From positions 372,001 through 436,000 of the forward strand of contig AYMW01000002.1 in the NCBI GenBank assembly GCA_000496475.1: a DNA stretch of 64,000 nucleotides, written 5' to 3'. Source of the stretch: Betaproteobacteria bacterium MOLA814. GTDB taxonomy: Bacteria; Pseudomonadota; Gammaproteobacteria; Burkholderiales; Burkholderiaceae_C. Below the pieces are notes generated by a model. The model was not told where the DNA came from. It ran no database searches and was given only the letters and a program-made list of their open reading frames with translations. The translations under genes and the position numbers were made by a program. Of this stretch, positions 51,406 to 60,909 are shown one piece after another; positions within the stretch are counted from its first letter, which is position 1, and every line of letters starts with the position of its first letter.

Positions 51406-52688
51406 CGGTAGAAGTACTCAACCAAGCCCATACCAACGAATGGGACGTAAGTCACCAGCAACAGGACGGCCATCAATACGCCGATGAAAATGACGTTGAC
51501 ACGCGTGACCTCCCATACGCTAGTCTTGGCAATAGAGGACGCCACCATCAACACGCTGGCCACTGGCGGTGTTTGCTGTCCAATAGCCAGATTCAGTGTC
51601 ACGATAATACCGAAGTGAACAGGGTCAATACCCACAGACAGCACCAGCGGCATCACAATTGGCACCACCAAAATAATAGCCGCAGCTGAGTGCAAAAATA
51701 CGCCTAAGAACAGAAATATCAAATTCAAAAACATCAGCACTAGCACAGGGTCGCTGGTGAAGGCCGCCACTGCGGCCGCCATCTGCTGCGGTGCGCCTGC
51801 CTCTGTCAGGTATGAGCCCAACAACGCACTGGTTGAAACCATCAACATGACAACTGCGGTCTGGATACCACCTTCCAAGACCGCACTTTTCAAATGCGAT
51901 ATGTTTAATTCACCGTAGATAACAGTGCCTATAAACAGCGCAGCAACCACCGCCAAAGCCGCGCCCTCAGTAGCTGTCACAACGCCACCGAATATGCCTC
52001 CCAAAATAATCATGGGAAGCGTCAACGCCCACCCAGCCTCACGTGCAGCAACACGCACTCGGCCCCAAGAGAACTTGTCTTCAGCTGGCAAGTTGTTTCG
52101 CACCGCATAAAAATGTGCGGCAAACATTAAACCAATACCGCCCAAAAGTCCGGGGACAATACCTGCTACGAATAATTCAATGACCGACGACTCGGACATC
52201 ACCGCATACAAAATCATGGGGATAGACGGCGGAATAATAATTGCTAGCGACGCTGAGGACGACGTTACGGCGGCTGCGAAGGCGCCGCTGTAGCCCTTGC
52301 GTTTCATTTCCGGAATCAACACTGAACCTAAAGCAGCCACATCAGCAACTGCAGAACCTGATATCTCAGCAAAGAACAGCGACACACCAATGCTGACATG
52401 TGCCAAGCCCCCTCTGATCCAACTGAACAGGGCCGATGCTAGGTTAATCAAGCGGCTTGAAATACCCGACGAGTTCATGATGGCACCTGCCAAAATAAAC
52501 AGTGGAATCGCCAACAATGGAAACTTCGTTGCGCCATTGAACATCACAATGGCCATATTCGGCAGGCTATCAACCCCGTATGACACGACCATCGCGCCTG
52601 TAGCAACCACACCCAATGACACCGCAATGGGAACGTTGATGAGCACCAACAGCAGCATCAAACCGAAGAGAATAAACATGATTTCCAT
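51402..52688 (-). CDS. dctM: TRAP transporter large permease (DctM)
   Basis: A 428-residue membrane protein with ~12 hydrophobic segments: LINVPIAVSLGVVATG, NSSGISSRLINLASALFSWIRGGLAHVSIGVSLFFAEISGSAVADVAALG and a conserved GxxxPP-type loop (IIIPPSIPMILYAVMSES). It is the ion-coupled channel half of a tripartite ATP-independent transporter. It directly abuts DctQ upstream (1 nt apart) and overlaps the enoyl-CoA hydratase. Confidence 0.95.
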   Translation of the reverse strand: MEIMFILFGLMLLLVLINVPIAVSLGVVATGAMVVSYGVDSLPNMAIVMFNGATKFPLLAIPLFILAGAIMNSSGISSRLINLASALFSWIRGGLAHVSIGVSLFFAEISGSAVADVAALGSVLIPEMKRKGYSGAFAAAVTSSSASLAIIIPPSIPMILYAVMSESSVIELFVAGIVPGLLGGIGLMFAAHFYAVRNNLPAEDKFSWGRVRVAAREAGWALTLPMIILGGIFGGVVTATEGAALAVVAALFIGTVIYGELNISHLKSAVLEGGIQTAVVMLMVSTSALLGSYLTEAGAPQQMAAAVAAFTSDPVLVLMFLNLIFLFLGVFLHSAAAIILVVPIVMPLVLSVGIDPVHFGIIVTLNLAIGQQTPPVASVLMVASSIAKTSVWEVTRVNVIFIGVLMAVLLLVTYVPFVGMGLVEYFYR

Positions 52689-53213
52689 TTAGCTCACCTG
52701 CTCATTAACGGCGTGTGCGGGGGTGCGCAAAATGCGAATTAGCTCTCGCAACTCGATGGTCACAATCATGGCCGCCGAGATGGGCACCACAGACTGCACC
52801 CAATTCATGGGAACAGCGGTCAGACTGGTCATAGAGTCACCGGCCAAAATGGGCATGATGATGAAGCCCACCCAAGTCAACAAGGCAAAGAAAATAATTA
52901 CTAAACACTGCGCTAATATCGCCGTAGCCTTGCGCAGCAGCGGGGGAAAGTTGTCTACAATTTCAGGGCAACTGATGTGACTACGCTTGTGCGAAGCCAA
53001 CGCAGACCCGTAAAAAGTCAACCAAGCAAGCAGGATTGAGGCGACCTCGTCGTACCAAGACAGGGAATTCCCTAACATACGGAATACGACTCCGACCATC
53101 ACCTCAAGAAACAAGATGACCATTAAGGACATCACCACCGCCTCGAGCAAGCGGCCGTATACATAAAACCACCCGGATGTAGCCGGTGCTATTGAAATAT
53201 TAGACATCGACAT
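52689..53213 (-). CDS. dctQ: TRAP transporter small permease (DctQ)
   Basis: A 174-residue, four-TM protein; LEVMVGVVFRMLGNSLSWYDEVASILLAWLTFYGSALA shows the typical E/W-containing DctQ signature. It pairs with DctM and receives the substrate from DctP. It lies 21 nt after dctP and abuts dctM. Confidence 0.93.
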   Translation of the reverse strand: MSMSNISIAPATSGWFYVYGRLLEAVVMSLMVILFLEVMVGVVFRMLGNSLSWYDEVASILLAWLTFYGSALASHKRSHISCPEIVDNFPPLLRKATAILAQCLVIIFFALLTWVGFIIMPILAGDSMTSLTAVPMNWVQSVVPISAAMIVTIELRELIRILRTPAHAVNEQVS

Positions 53214-53234
53214 ATCCGGGTAGTTGTGTACGTG

Positions 53235-54209
53235 TTAGCGCAGGGCCTGCGCCTTAGAAATCAAAGCCCCAGCGCCTGTTACTTCATCCGCAAACTCTTT
53301 ATAAATTGCGTCGCTGGCTTTGACAAATGCGGCGCTGTTGGTTTGATTGACCGCGACACCTGCAGCCTTAATCTTGTCTAGCAAGATACCTTCGTCAGCC
53401 ATCGCCTCTTTGTACACAAAAGCTTGCACTTCTTTTGCAGCCTCTGACAGCGCACGCTGCACGTCAGGTGAGTATGTTTTCCACTTTTTCGCGCCGGCCG
53501 TCAAATAGGCAGGGGTGTACACATGACCAGACAACGACAAGTACTTTTGCACTTCATGCAACTTGGCAGAGTAAATCTGTGTGAAAGGGTTTTCTTGACC
53601 ATCCATCACACCTGTTTGCAATGCAGTAAACAACTCTGAAAAAGCCAACGGACTTGGATTCGCACCATAGCTTTTAAACATCGCGACGCGCCACTTGCTG
53701 CTGGGAGTGCGCAGCTTGATGCCCGCCAAGTCTTCAGGCGTGGTGATGGGTCGCACGTTGTTGGTAATGTGGCGGTAGCCGTTTTCCCATACACCAATAA
53801 TTTTAAGACCCTTGGCTTCTGCGGCGGGTGCCAGCGTTGGCCAGACAATAGACTGCTCAATTTTGGCCATATGCCCACGATCGGAGACTAAATAGGGCAT
53901 TTCAAAAATACCAAACATGTCAACTTCCGAGCTCATCACTGAAGAAGGTAGGGCTAAATCTATAGTCCCTAACTTCAGCTTTTGAATCATTGCTTTGTCT
54001 TTACCGAGTTGGCTTGAACCAAACACAACGACCTTGGCTTTACCGTTCAGCTTGGCGTTGGCTATACGGGCAAACTCCTCACTGGACTTGGCAAATAAAG
54101 AACCTGGTGCACCGACGTGCCCCAGTTTTATTTCCGTTTGAGCGTGGGCTGCACCAAACACCGCCAGGCTTAGCAAGCCTGCGCACAACGTTTTAATTTT
54201 TAACTTCAT
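53235..54209 (-). CDS. dctP: TRAP transporter periplasmic binding protein (DctP)
   Basis: About 324 residues from ATG 54209, chosen for AAGGAG 6-7 nt upstream and for the signal peptide MKLKIKTLCAGLLSLAVFGAAHA. The binding fold begins TEIKLGHVGAPGSLFAKSSEEFARIAN, and LAGIKLRTPSSKWRVAMFKSYGANPSPLAFSELFTALQTGVMDGQENPF holds the conserved Arg that binds the substrate carboxylate. It captures an organic acid in the periplasm. The ligand is not identifiable. Confidence 0.94.
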   Translation of the reverse strand: MKLKIKTLCAGLLSLAVFGAAHAQTEIKLGHVGAPGSLFAKSSEEFARIANAKLNGKAKVVVFGSSQLGKDKAMIQKLKLGTIDLALPSSVMSSEVDMFGIFEMPYLVSDRGHMAKIEQSIVWPTLAPAAEAKGLKIIGVWENGYRHITNNVRPITTPEDLAGIKLRTPSSKWRVAMFKSYGANPSPLAFSELFTALQTGVMDGQENPFTQIYSAKLHEVQKYLSLSGHVYTPAYLTAGAKKWKTYSPDVQRALSEAAKEVQAFVYKEAMADEGILLDKIKAAGVAVNQTNSAAFVKASDAIYKEFADEVTGAGALISKAQALR

Positions 54210-54292
54210 AGCTGTCTCCTTCTGTGTCAACATCAACATACCTGCTCGATTGCCAGGCAACGAATCATTTAGTTCAATGGGGTAACCCCATC

Positions 54293-55522
54293 TCACACCT
54301 TCAGTGCGGGGATAGGGTTTGCTTGAACGCAATCCATCGCCGCCTGCACACCGGACGCCTGCAAACTCACACCCGCCACACGCAGCCCCATTTCGCAAGC
54401 GGCGATGGCTGCTATCAAGGTCAAGTCGTTGCAGTCGCCCAAATGGCCGATGCGGAACATGCGGCCTTTTACCTTGCCCAAGCCCGTTCCCAATGAACAG
54501 TTGAAGCGCTCATAAATAACTTTACGGACCGAATCAGCATCAACACCGTCTGGCACTATGACGCCCGTGAGAATGGGCGAGTAACACGCCTGTTCTGCAC
54601 ACTGGATCTCCAAGCCCCACGCACGCACAGCAGACTGCGTAGCCGTCGACCACCGTTGGTGGCGTGCAAAGACTGCGGGCAGGCTTTCGTCTAGCAACAT
54701 GTCACAAGCCTCACTCAGGCCGTACAGCAAGTTGGTCGCAGGCGTTGTGGGCCAGTACCCAGTTTTGTTCATCTCTATGATTTCTTCCCAACCCCAAAAA
54801 GCTTTTGGCAAGGTAGACGTCTTGCTTGCTGCAATCGCTTTTGGTGAGAGGGCGTTAAAGCTCAAACCTGGGGGCAGCATTAAGCCTTTTTGCGACCCAC
54901 TGATTGAGACATCTATGCCCCAAGCGTCATGCTCGTAAGCAGCACCTGCCAGACCTGAAATAGTGTCTACTAGGAGCAAGGCTGGGTGCTTGGCTTCATC
55001 CATAGCGCGACGCACAGCCGCAATATCACTGGTCACACCAGTTGACGTTTCGTTGTGCACCACACAAACGGCCTTGATGCTGTGCGATGTGTCTGCGCGC
55101 AAGCGCTGCTCAATCAAGTGGGCTTGAACGCCATGACGCCAACTGGTCGGCGTGCCGTTGGCCTCTTGGCCGTTCATGGCAAGCGTTTCCGCCTTCAGCC
55201 CAAGCGCTGTGGCGAGGCGGGTCCACAGGAAAGCAAAATGACCAGTCTCGTACATTAAGACGTGATCACCTGCACTCAATGTATTCACCAAAGCAGCCTC
55301 CCAAGCACCCGTACCTGATGCTGGGTAAATCATGACCGGGTGCTTGGTTTTGAAAATTTTCCCCATGTCGGCTAGCACCTTTAAACCCAGGTGCGCGAAC
55401 TCAGGACCTCGGTGGTCAATGGTTGGCAAGCTCATGGTTCTCAAAATTCGATCAGGCACAGGTGAAGGCCCGGGAATTTGAAGGAAGTGCTTGCCTGACG
55501 GATGAGAGTTAAGTTGGAGCAT
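54293..55522 (-). CDS. Class V aminotransferase (serine-glyoxylate/alanine-glyoxylate type)
   Basis: About 409 residues from ATG 55522; an in-frame TTG upstream is ignored. PGPSPVPDRILRTMSLPTIDHRGPEF, the cofactor residues in VHNETSTGV and LLVDTISGLAGA, and the Schiff-base Lys in SGSQKGLMLPPGLSF are all typical of this group. It moves an amino group between serine, alanine or aspartate and a 2-oxo acid such as glyoxylate. It is the first gene of the leftward TRAP cluster and divergent from the GntR gene. The substrate of the pathway may therefore be an amino acid or its oxo derivative. Confidence 0.9.
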   Translation of the reverse strand: MLQLNSHPSGKHFLQIPGPSPVPDRILRTMSLPTIDHRGPEFAHLGLKVLADMGKIFKTKHPVMIYPASGTGAWEAALVNTLSAGDHVLMYETGHFAFLWTRLATALGLKAETLAMNGQEANGTPTSWRHGVQAHLIEQRLRADTSHSIKAVCVVHNETSTGVTSDIAAVRRAMDEAKHPALLLVDTISGLAGAAYEHDAWGIDVSISGSQKGLMLPPGLSFNALSPKAIAASKTSTLPKAFWGWEEIIEMNKTGYWPTTPATNLLYGLSEACDMLLDESLPAVFARHQRWSTATQSAVRAWGLEIQCAEQACYSPILTGVIVPDGVDADSVRKVIYERFNCSLGTGLGKVKGRMFRIGHLGDCNDLTLIAAIAACEMGLRVAGVSLQASGVQAAMDCVQANPIPALKV

Positions 55523-55562
55523 GTTTATCAAAAGATTAGGTAGCGAGATAATTAAAATCCAT

Positions 55563-55631
55563 TTTTGTATGCAAAAACACTTTTTACAACAGGGTTAGCC
55601 CTACACATGCATTTAATTTTTGCATACAAAA
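55563..55631. promoter_or_regulatory. Paired GntR/FCD-type operators
   Basis: TTTTGTATGCAAAAA (55563-55577) and its perfect 15-bp reverse complement TTTTTGCATACAAAA (55617-55631) lie 54 bp apart in the divergent gap between the aminotransferase (ATG 55522) and gntR (ATG 55669). Each core, TTGTATGCAA, is nearly the TTGTATACAA consensus of FCD-type GntR regulators. Two sites about five helical turns apart suit looping by the adjacent regulator. Confidence 0.75.
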
Positions 55632-55668
55632 TAAACTATGAGCTGAATCCCATTTTAAAATCATCCTT

Positions 55669-56400
55669 ATGCCATCTACCTTTACACCGCATCTCCCCTC
55701 CGAGTCTTTGGTGCCTCGCGTGGCGCAACTGCTTCGTGACATGCTGGTTGAGGGCGTCATCGTGCCGGGCGCAAAACTCAATGAACGCGAATTAGCATCT
55801 GCTTGCGACGTATCGCGTACGCCTTTAAGGGAGGCTATTCGCATGTTGGCCGCTGAAGGGCTGGTGGCTTTGTTACCCAACCGCGGCGCTGTTGCGCTGG
55901 AGTTATCCGTCATAGACACGGCGCATACCTTTGAGGTCATCGCAGGCCTAGAGGCCTTGTCAGGGATATATGCTGCACAACGCATCACGGATTCAGAAGT
56001 CAACGAGATCAAGGCCACAAACCTCGAAATGCACGCCGCTTTTTTGCGCCGTGACCTCCACAACTACTACCGGTTGAATGCACACATTCACGCAGCTATC
56101 AATGAGGCAGCGCGCAACCCTGTGTTGAGTGCCACCTACAAACAGGTCAATGCCCGGCTACAAGCCCTTCGCTTTAAATCCAACCAAGATGCAGATAAAT
56201 GGCGTGAGGCGCTAGACCAACACGATGACATGATCGACGCGCTGGAACAGCGGGATGGCCCGCGGCTAAGTGCCATATTGACAAGCCATTTGAATGCCAA
56301 ACGCGATGTGGTATTGGCTCAATTACAAGCAAAAGCAGACGCCACCGCACATCAAAAAAAGCCTAGGACTAAACCAGAAACCAAGTCCAAAGTCATATAA
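55669..56400 (+). CDS. GntR family regulator, FCD type
   Basis: A 243-residue regulator: winged HTH (LVEGVIVPGAKLNERELASACDVSRTPLREAIRMLAAEGLVALLPNRGA) followed by an FCD domain with metal-ligand pattern NAHIHAAINEAARNPVL, QHDDMIDAL and SHLNAKR. It probably senses the imported organic acid or an intermediate and represses both directions through the TTGTATGCAA operators. The FAD/Fe-S dehydrogenase gene follows 64 nt later on the same strand. Confidence 0.93.
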   Translation: MPSTFTPHLPSESLVPRVAQLLRDMLVEGVIVPGAKLNERELASACDVSRTPLREAIRMLAAEGLVALLPNRGAVALELSVIDTAHTFEVIAGLEALSGIYAAQRITDSEVNEIKATNLEMHAAFLRRDLHNYYRLNAHIHAAINEAARNPVLSATYKQVNARLQALRFKSNQDADKWREALDQHDDMIDALEQRDGPRLSAILTSHLNAKRDVVLAQLQAKADATAHQKKPRTKPETKSKVI

Positions 56401-56464
56401 ATCGCCGTCCATTGCGAGACCACGGCTGCGCACACAAACCGCACAACAACGGAATACACACGCT

Positions 56465-59400
56465 ATGAACTCCACGATCCACGACAACCCAATCAACGAT
56501 ACATCTCATCACGACACCTCAACGGCCAACGCTGTGTACAACAGGACATCCCACGCCTACAACGAAGTGGCGGGTCTACTCGCGAAACGACTGACGCAAG
56601 AAACACAAGGCGAGGTCTTGTTTGGTGTGGGTGACAGGGGCAGATACGCAACCGATGCCTCTATCTATCAAGAAACACCAGTAGGCGTTTTTGTCCCGCG
56701 CTCGGATACAGATGTAGAACACGCACTGGCGGTCTGTCGCGACCTCAAAGTACCCATAGTGAGCCGCGGTGGTGGCACCAGTCAATGCGGACAGACAGTC
56801 GGTGCTGGCTTGGTGGTAGATTTTTCCAAACACCTGCGCCACGCCAGTCATTTAGACCTCGAAAAAGGGCAAATTACTGTTCAACCAGGTATGGTTCTAG
56901 ACCACCTGAACGCCCAACTCAAACAACACAAACTGTGGTACCCCGTTGATGTATCAACTGCTGCGCAAGCAACGTTAGGCGGTATGGCAGGGAACAATTC
57001 ATGCGGTAGCCGCTCTATCGCATACGGCAATATGGTGCACAACGTGGCTGGTATGTCGGCGTGGTTAGCCGATGGCCAATCGCTCTATTGGGGGTTGATG
57101 AATGACCAACAGACCAGCACACAAGCGCGCAGCATTGGCACTTGGTTGCAGGGCTTGGTCAACGACCTAAAACCTGATCTTGAGGCGCATTGGCCAAAAG
57201 TGTTGCGCCGCGTGGCAGGCTACAACTTGGATATCTTCCACCCCCAAAGCGAAAGGCCGTACACCCAGGACAACCAAGTGAATTTGGCCCACCTGTTGGT
57301 GGGCAGTGAAGGAACGTTGGGCATTACGCGCTCACTAGACCTGCATCTAAGTGAGTTGCCAACACACAAGGTACTTGGAATTGTCAATTTCCCTTCTTTC
57401 CATCAAGCCATGGATGCGGCCCAGCACATTGTGAAGCTTGACCACAACCACGACTTGACTGCTGTTGAACTGGTCGACCGCACCATGGTTGAACTGGCGC
57501 TCAAAAATCCAGCATTTGAATCCACGATGCGTACTGCCTTGCTAGGCGATCCTGCAGCCATTTTGTTGGTGGAGTTTGCAGGGACTGATTTAGGCGCACT
57601 TAAAAGCCAACTACAGCGATTACAAGACCTCATGGGCGAGCTCGGTTTGCCCGGCTCTGTGGTGTGTATGAGTGAACCTCAACCGCAGCGCCAGCTGTGG
57701 GAAGTACGCAAAGCCGGTTTGAACATCATGATGAGTTTGCGCGGTGACGGAAAACCCGTGAGTTTTATTGAAGATTGTGCGGTTCCATTAGAGCACTTGG
57801 CCGAATACACCGCGGCCTTAACTGAAGTGTTTGAGCGTCATGGTTCGCGCGGAACGTGGTACGCACACGCATCAGTGGGCACCTTGCATGTGCGCCCCAT
57901 CTTAGATATGCGTCAAGATGGCGCGCAAAAAATGCGTGATATTGCTGAAGAAACCAGCGTCTTGGTGCGGAAATACAAGGGCGCTTACAGCGGCGAACAC
58001 GGTGACGGATTGTGTAGAGGCGAATGGATTAAGTGGCAGTTTGGCCCGCGCATACACGACGCCTTGTGCGCGATCAAGCAACGCCTAGACCCAGAGGGTC
58101 TGTTGTCACCACAACGGATTGTTGACCCCCCCCCTATGGACACACAATCACTGATGCGTTACTCGCCAAGCTACAAAGTCATTCCCTTACAACCGGCTTT
58201 GGACTGGCGCGGTTGGGACGTCCAAAATGACCCGGTAACAGAGGTTATATCGGCCCCTGGCACTGGCGGTGACCCCGCACAGGGGTTAGCAAAAGCGGTG
58301 GAGATGTGTAACAACAATGGCAGCTGCCGGAAATTTGATGCGGGCACCATGTGCCCCAGCTACCGCGTGACACGTGATGAGCGACATGTCACACGCGGTC
58401 GTGCCAACACGCTGCGTTTGGCATTGACAGGCCAATTACCAGCAGCTCGCAATGGCGCCACAGGCTTGGCACACCCCGCGGTCAAAGCGTCTTTGGATTT
58501 ATGCGTAGGTTGCAAAGGCTGTAAGCGTGAGTGCCCAACTGGCGTGGACATGGCGCGTATGAAAATAGAGGTGCTCCACCGTCACCAACAAGACCATGGG
58601 CTGACGCTTCGCCAGCGCCTCATCAGCTACATGCCCGACTATGCGCACCTAGCAAGCGCCATGGCCCCTCTAATCAACCTGCGCGACACAGTACCGGGCT
58701 TGGCCAAGCTCACTGAGTTGGTCCTAGGTTTATCTGCTTCACGCACCCTGCCCCGCTGGCATCGCACACACTTTTTCAACCAGCTCCCGCCCACTGTTGA
58801 CCGCGATACCGTGTTGCTGGCTAAAAAGCCTGTTGTATTGTTTGTGGACACATTCAATGGGTACTTAGAGTCCGAGGTTGCACATGCCGCAGTTCGGGTG
58901 CTTCAACGAGGCGGATACAGCGTGCATGTGGCCAGCCGTGGTGATGGGGGCAAAGCCCACTTGTGTTGTGGTCGCACTTTCTTGGCCAGCGGCTTGGTAG
59001 ACCAAGCCCGCGCAAAAATGAGCGAGCTGATTGCACACGTTGCACCCTTTGCAAAAGCCGGCATTGCCATTGTTGGCCTTGAGCCCTCATGTTTGCTGAC
59101 ACTGCGTGACGAGGCGCTGACGATGGACTTAGGCGACGATGCAGTCGTTGTTTCCGAACACGCGCTCATGCTGGAGGAGTTCTTGCTGCGCGAAGCCAAC
59201 GCTGGTGAATTGGACCAACTGCGTCAACAACTTCGCCCTGACAAACGCACACTAATGGTCCATGCGCACTGCCATCAAAAAGCCTTGGGCGCCGATCACA
59301 GTGTCGCTGCTGTGCTGCGATTGATTCCAGACGCCAAGGTCGAGCTTATTGAAAGCAGCTGTTGCGGCATGGCCGGCAGTTTTGGCTACGAGGTAGAACA

Positions 59401-59575
59401 TGCGGTTATTTCTAGGCAAATGGCAGAGCTGACGTTGCTGCCAACTATTCGAAACAACCCTGATGCAGTTATCGTTGCCGACGGGACCAGTTGCCGGCAC
59501 CAAATTCACGACAATTGCGATGCAAAAGTTCTGCACGTAGCGGTATTACTTGACCAAAACTGTATGTCTGGCTGA
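56465..59575 (+). CDS. FAD-linked D-2-hydroxyacid dehydrogenase with Fe-S and CCG domains (YdiJ-like)
   Basis: A fused GlcD-GlcF-like enzyme of about 1036 residues from ATG 56465; an upstream open stretch overlaps gntR and is not used. Order: FAD-binding domain (VPIVSRGGGTSQCGQTVGAG, ~95-120), FAD oxidase C-terminal domain, two 4Fe-4S motifs (CxxxGxCxxF near 618 and CVGCKGCKRECPTGVD near 680), then CCG repeats (CCGRTFLASG, SCCGMAGSFGYE). This matches E. coli YdiJ (~1018 residues), which oxidises D-2-hydroxyglutarate. Next to an aminotransferase it likely makes or uses a 2-oxo acid in the pathway fed by the TRAP transporter. Confidence 0.9.
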   Translation: MNSTIHDNPINDTSHHDTSTANAVYNRTSHAYNEVAGLLAKRLTQETQGEVLFGVGDRGRYATDASIYQETPVGVFVPRSDTDVEHALAVCRDLKVPIVSRGGGTSQCGQTVGAGLVVDFSKHLRHASHLDLEKGQITVQPGMVLDHLNAQLKQHKLWYPVDVSTAAQATLGGMAGNNSCGSRSIAYGNMVHNVAGMSAWLADGQSLYWGLMNDQQTSTQARSIGTWLQGLVNDLKPDLEAHWPKVLRRVAGYNLDIFHPQSERPYTQDNQVNLAHLLVGSEGTLGITRSLDLHLSELPTHKVLGIVNFPSFHQAMDAAQHIVKLDHNHDLTAVELVDRTMVELALKNPAFESTMRTALLGDPAAILLVEFAGTDLGALKSQLQRLQDLMGELGLPGSVVCMSEPQPQRQLWEVRKAGLNIMMSLRGDGKPVSFIEDCAVPLEHLAEYTAALTEVFERHGSRGTWYAHASVGTLHVRPILDMRQDGAQKMRDIAEETSVLVRKYKGAYSGEHGDGLCRGEWIKWQFGPRIHDALCAIKQRLDPEGLLSPQRIVDPPPMDTQSLMRYSPSYKVIPLQPALDWRGWDVQNDPVTEVISAPGTGGDPAQGLAKAVEMCNNNGSCRKFDAGTMCPSYRVTRDERHVTRGRANTLRLALTGQLPAARNGATGLAHPAVKASLDLCVGCKGCKRECPTGVDMARMKIEVLHRHQQDHGLTLRQRLISYMPDYAHLASAMAPLINLRDTVPGLAKLTELVLGLSASRTLPRWHRTHFFNQLPPTVDRDTVLLAKKPVVLFVDTFNGYLESEVAHAAVRVLQRGGYSVHVASRGDGGKAHLCCGRTFLASGLVDQARAKMSELIAHVAPFAKAGIAIVGLEPSCLLTLRDEALTMDLGDDAVVVSEHALMLEEFLLREANAGELDQLRQQLRPDKRTLMVHAHCHQKALGADHSVAAVLRLIPDAKVELIESSCCGMAGSFGYEVEHAVISRQMAELTLLPTIRNNPDAVIVADGTSCRHQIHDNCDAKVLHVAVLLDQNCMSG

Positions 59576-59892
59576 GAAACATCATCACAACAACGGCACC
59601 CGCTTGTGTACCCCATTCTGTTTGACCATGTTCAATGGTGCTGGCGCCTATGTTGTTGTTAAAACACCTTTTTATTTCAAACGGCATCACATTGATCTGT
59701 CGGTGAGACCAACACTGGCACAACAGACACCACACAGCAGCCTAGGCTAAGCTGCTTAGCGGGTGTGTGCAGCTGTGCCGTGCGTCAGCCGCTTCTCCAA
59801 ACAAACGCAATGTCCGCCCGTAACACGCGTGACTGACTGGTTGGTCAAAACGGCTAACGATAGCGCCTTGTGCACATAAAACGGATGTCTAA
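59576..59892. other. Intergenic gap after the FAD/Fe-S dehydrogenase
   Basis: 317 nt with no supported gene. It contains a GCTAAG-CTG-CTTAGC hairpin around 59745-59760 without a U-tract, possibly ending the dehydrogenase transcript. Nothing else recognised. Confidence 0.35.
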
Positions 59893-60876
59893 ATGTTGGC
59901 TCTTCCTTTTAAAATGACCGTCCTAGGCTTGGGTGCTGTGGGTCAACGCATGCTGGCTCAGGCGGCTGTACGCGACGACTTTACTGTGGTTGCAGGCTTT
60001 GATGTCTCAGCTGAAGCCGTGGCGCTTACTCAGTCTGAATACCCCAACGTACACTGCTATGCCAGCGCCGAACAGGCCGTTTCGGCCTCTGATTGCGATG
60101 TCGTCTACGTGGCCGCGCCACCACTTCAGCATGCTGAGTTGGTGCGCTTGGCCACCAGCTATAGAAAAGTGGTGTTGTGTGAAAAACCTCTGGGCATTGA
60201 TGTGCAAGACAGCACCACACTTGCGCAAGACATGCAACACAGCGGCCTAGGCCACGCTGTTAATTTTGTCTTTGCATCCGCGCCTGCCGTACACCGCTTA
60301 CAGCTCGACATCGCACACAGCGCGGATACAGTCCAGCACATACACATTCGCCTGCATTTTCACCAATGGCCGCGCCCCTTCCAAGCGCATGCGCTGTGGC
60401 TCAATGGCGCTGCACAAGGCGGTTTTACGCGCGAGGTGACATCGCACTTCATCTACCTGTTGTTCAGGTTGTTTGGTTCAGTGCATGTTGATGCGGTGCA
60501 AGGCATGCGGCCAAACCTCGATGCAGCTGAAACACAGCTCAGCGCGTTCATGCGTGCGGGACACATACCGGTAACCCTTGTGGCGACGACTGGTGGTGAC
60601 AGCCAAGACATGGTGCGTGCCAGCCTGTTGGGGAAGCACACAGAGTGGCGTCTAGAGGATTGGTACAAGCTCGTGCGCTTGGACAGCCAGCATCCAGCTG
60701 GCATCAGCTTGGTACAGGATGCAGACCCACGAACAGCCACTTATCAGGGACAACTGGACCAGTTGGCATGCATGATGCAAGGCCAAGCGCACAGCCTGCC
60801 CAACTTTGAAACCGCATTGCGTGTGCAGCAGGTGGTTGAAGACCTGCTAGACCGCACCAAGCCGCCCGCCTTGTAG
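59893..60876 (+). CDS. Gfo/Idh/MocA family oxidoreductase
   Basis: A 327-residue NAD(P)-dependent oxidoreductase. The Rossmann start is TVLGLGAVGQRMLAQAA (GxGxxG), then DCDVVYVAAPPLQHAELV and the EKPLGID motif whose Lys is catalytic. The C-terminal half is the substrate domain. Substrate is usually a sugar or polyol; nothing here tells which. ATG 59914 (MTVLGLG) is an alternative start. It converges with arsH. Confidence 0.88.
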   Translation: MLALPFKMTVLGLGAVGQRMLAQAAVRDDFTVVAGFDVSAEAVALTQSEYPNVHCYASAEQAVSASDCDVVYVAAPPLQHAELVRLATSYRKVVLCEKPLGIDVQDSTTLAQDMQHSGLGHAVNFVFASAPAVHRLQLDIAHSADTVQHIHIRLHFHQWPRPFQAHALWLNGAAQGGFTREVTSHFIYLLFRLFGSVHVDAVQGMRPNLDAAETQLSAFMRAGHIPVTLVATTGGDSQDMVRASLLGKHTEWRLEDWYKLVRLDSQHPAGISLVQDADPRTATYQGQLDQLACMMQGQAHSLPNFETALRVQQVVEDLLDRTKPPAL

Positions 60877-60909
60877 CCTAACGAACGTAGCGGTTTTGAT
60901 GGGTGTGAT

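Noticed and set aside
56294-56464. 57-codon extension of the FAD/Fe-S dehydrogenase
   Set aside because: It overlaps the end of gntR and lies before the family's usual N-terminus.
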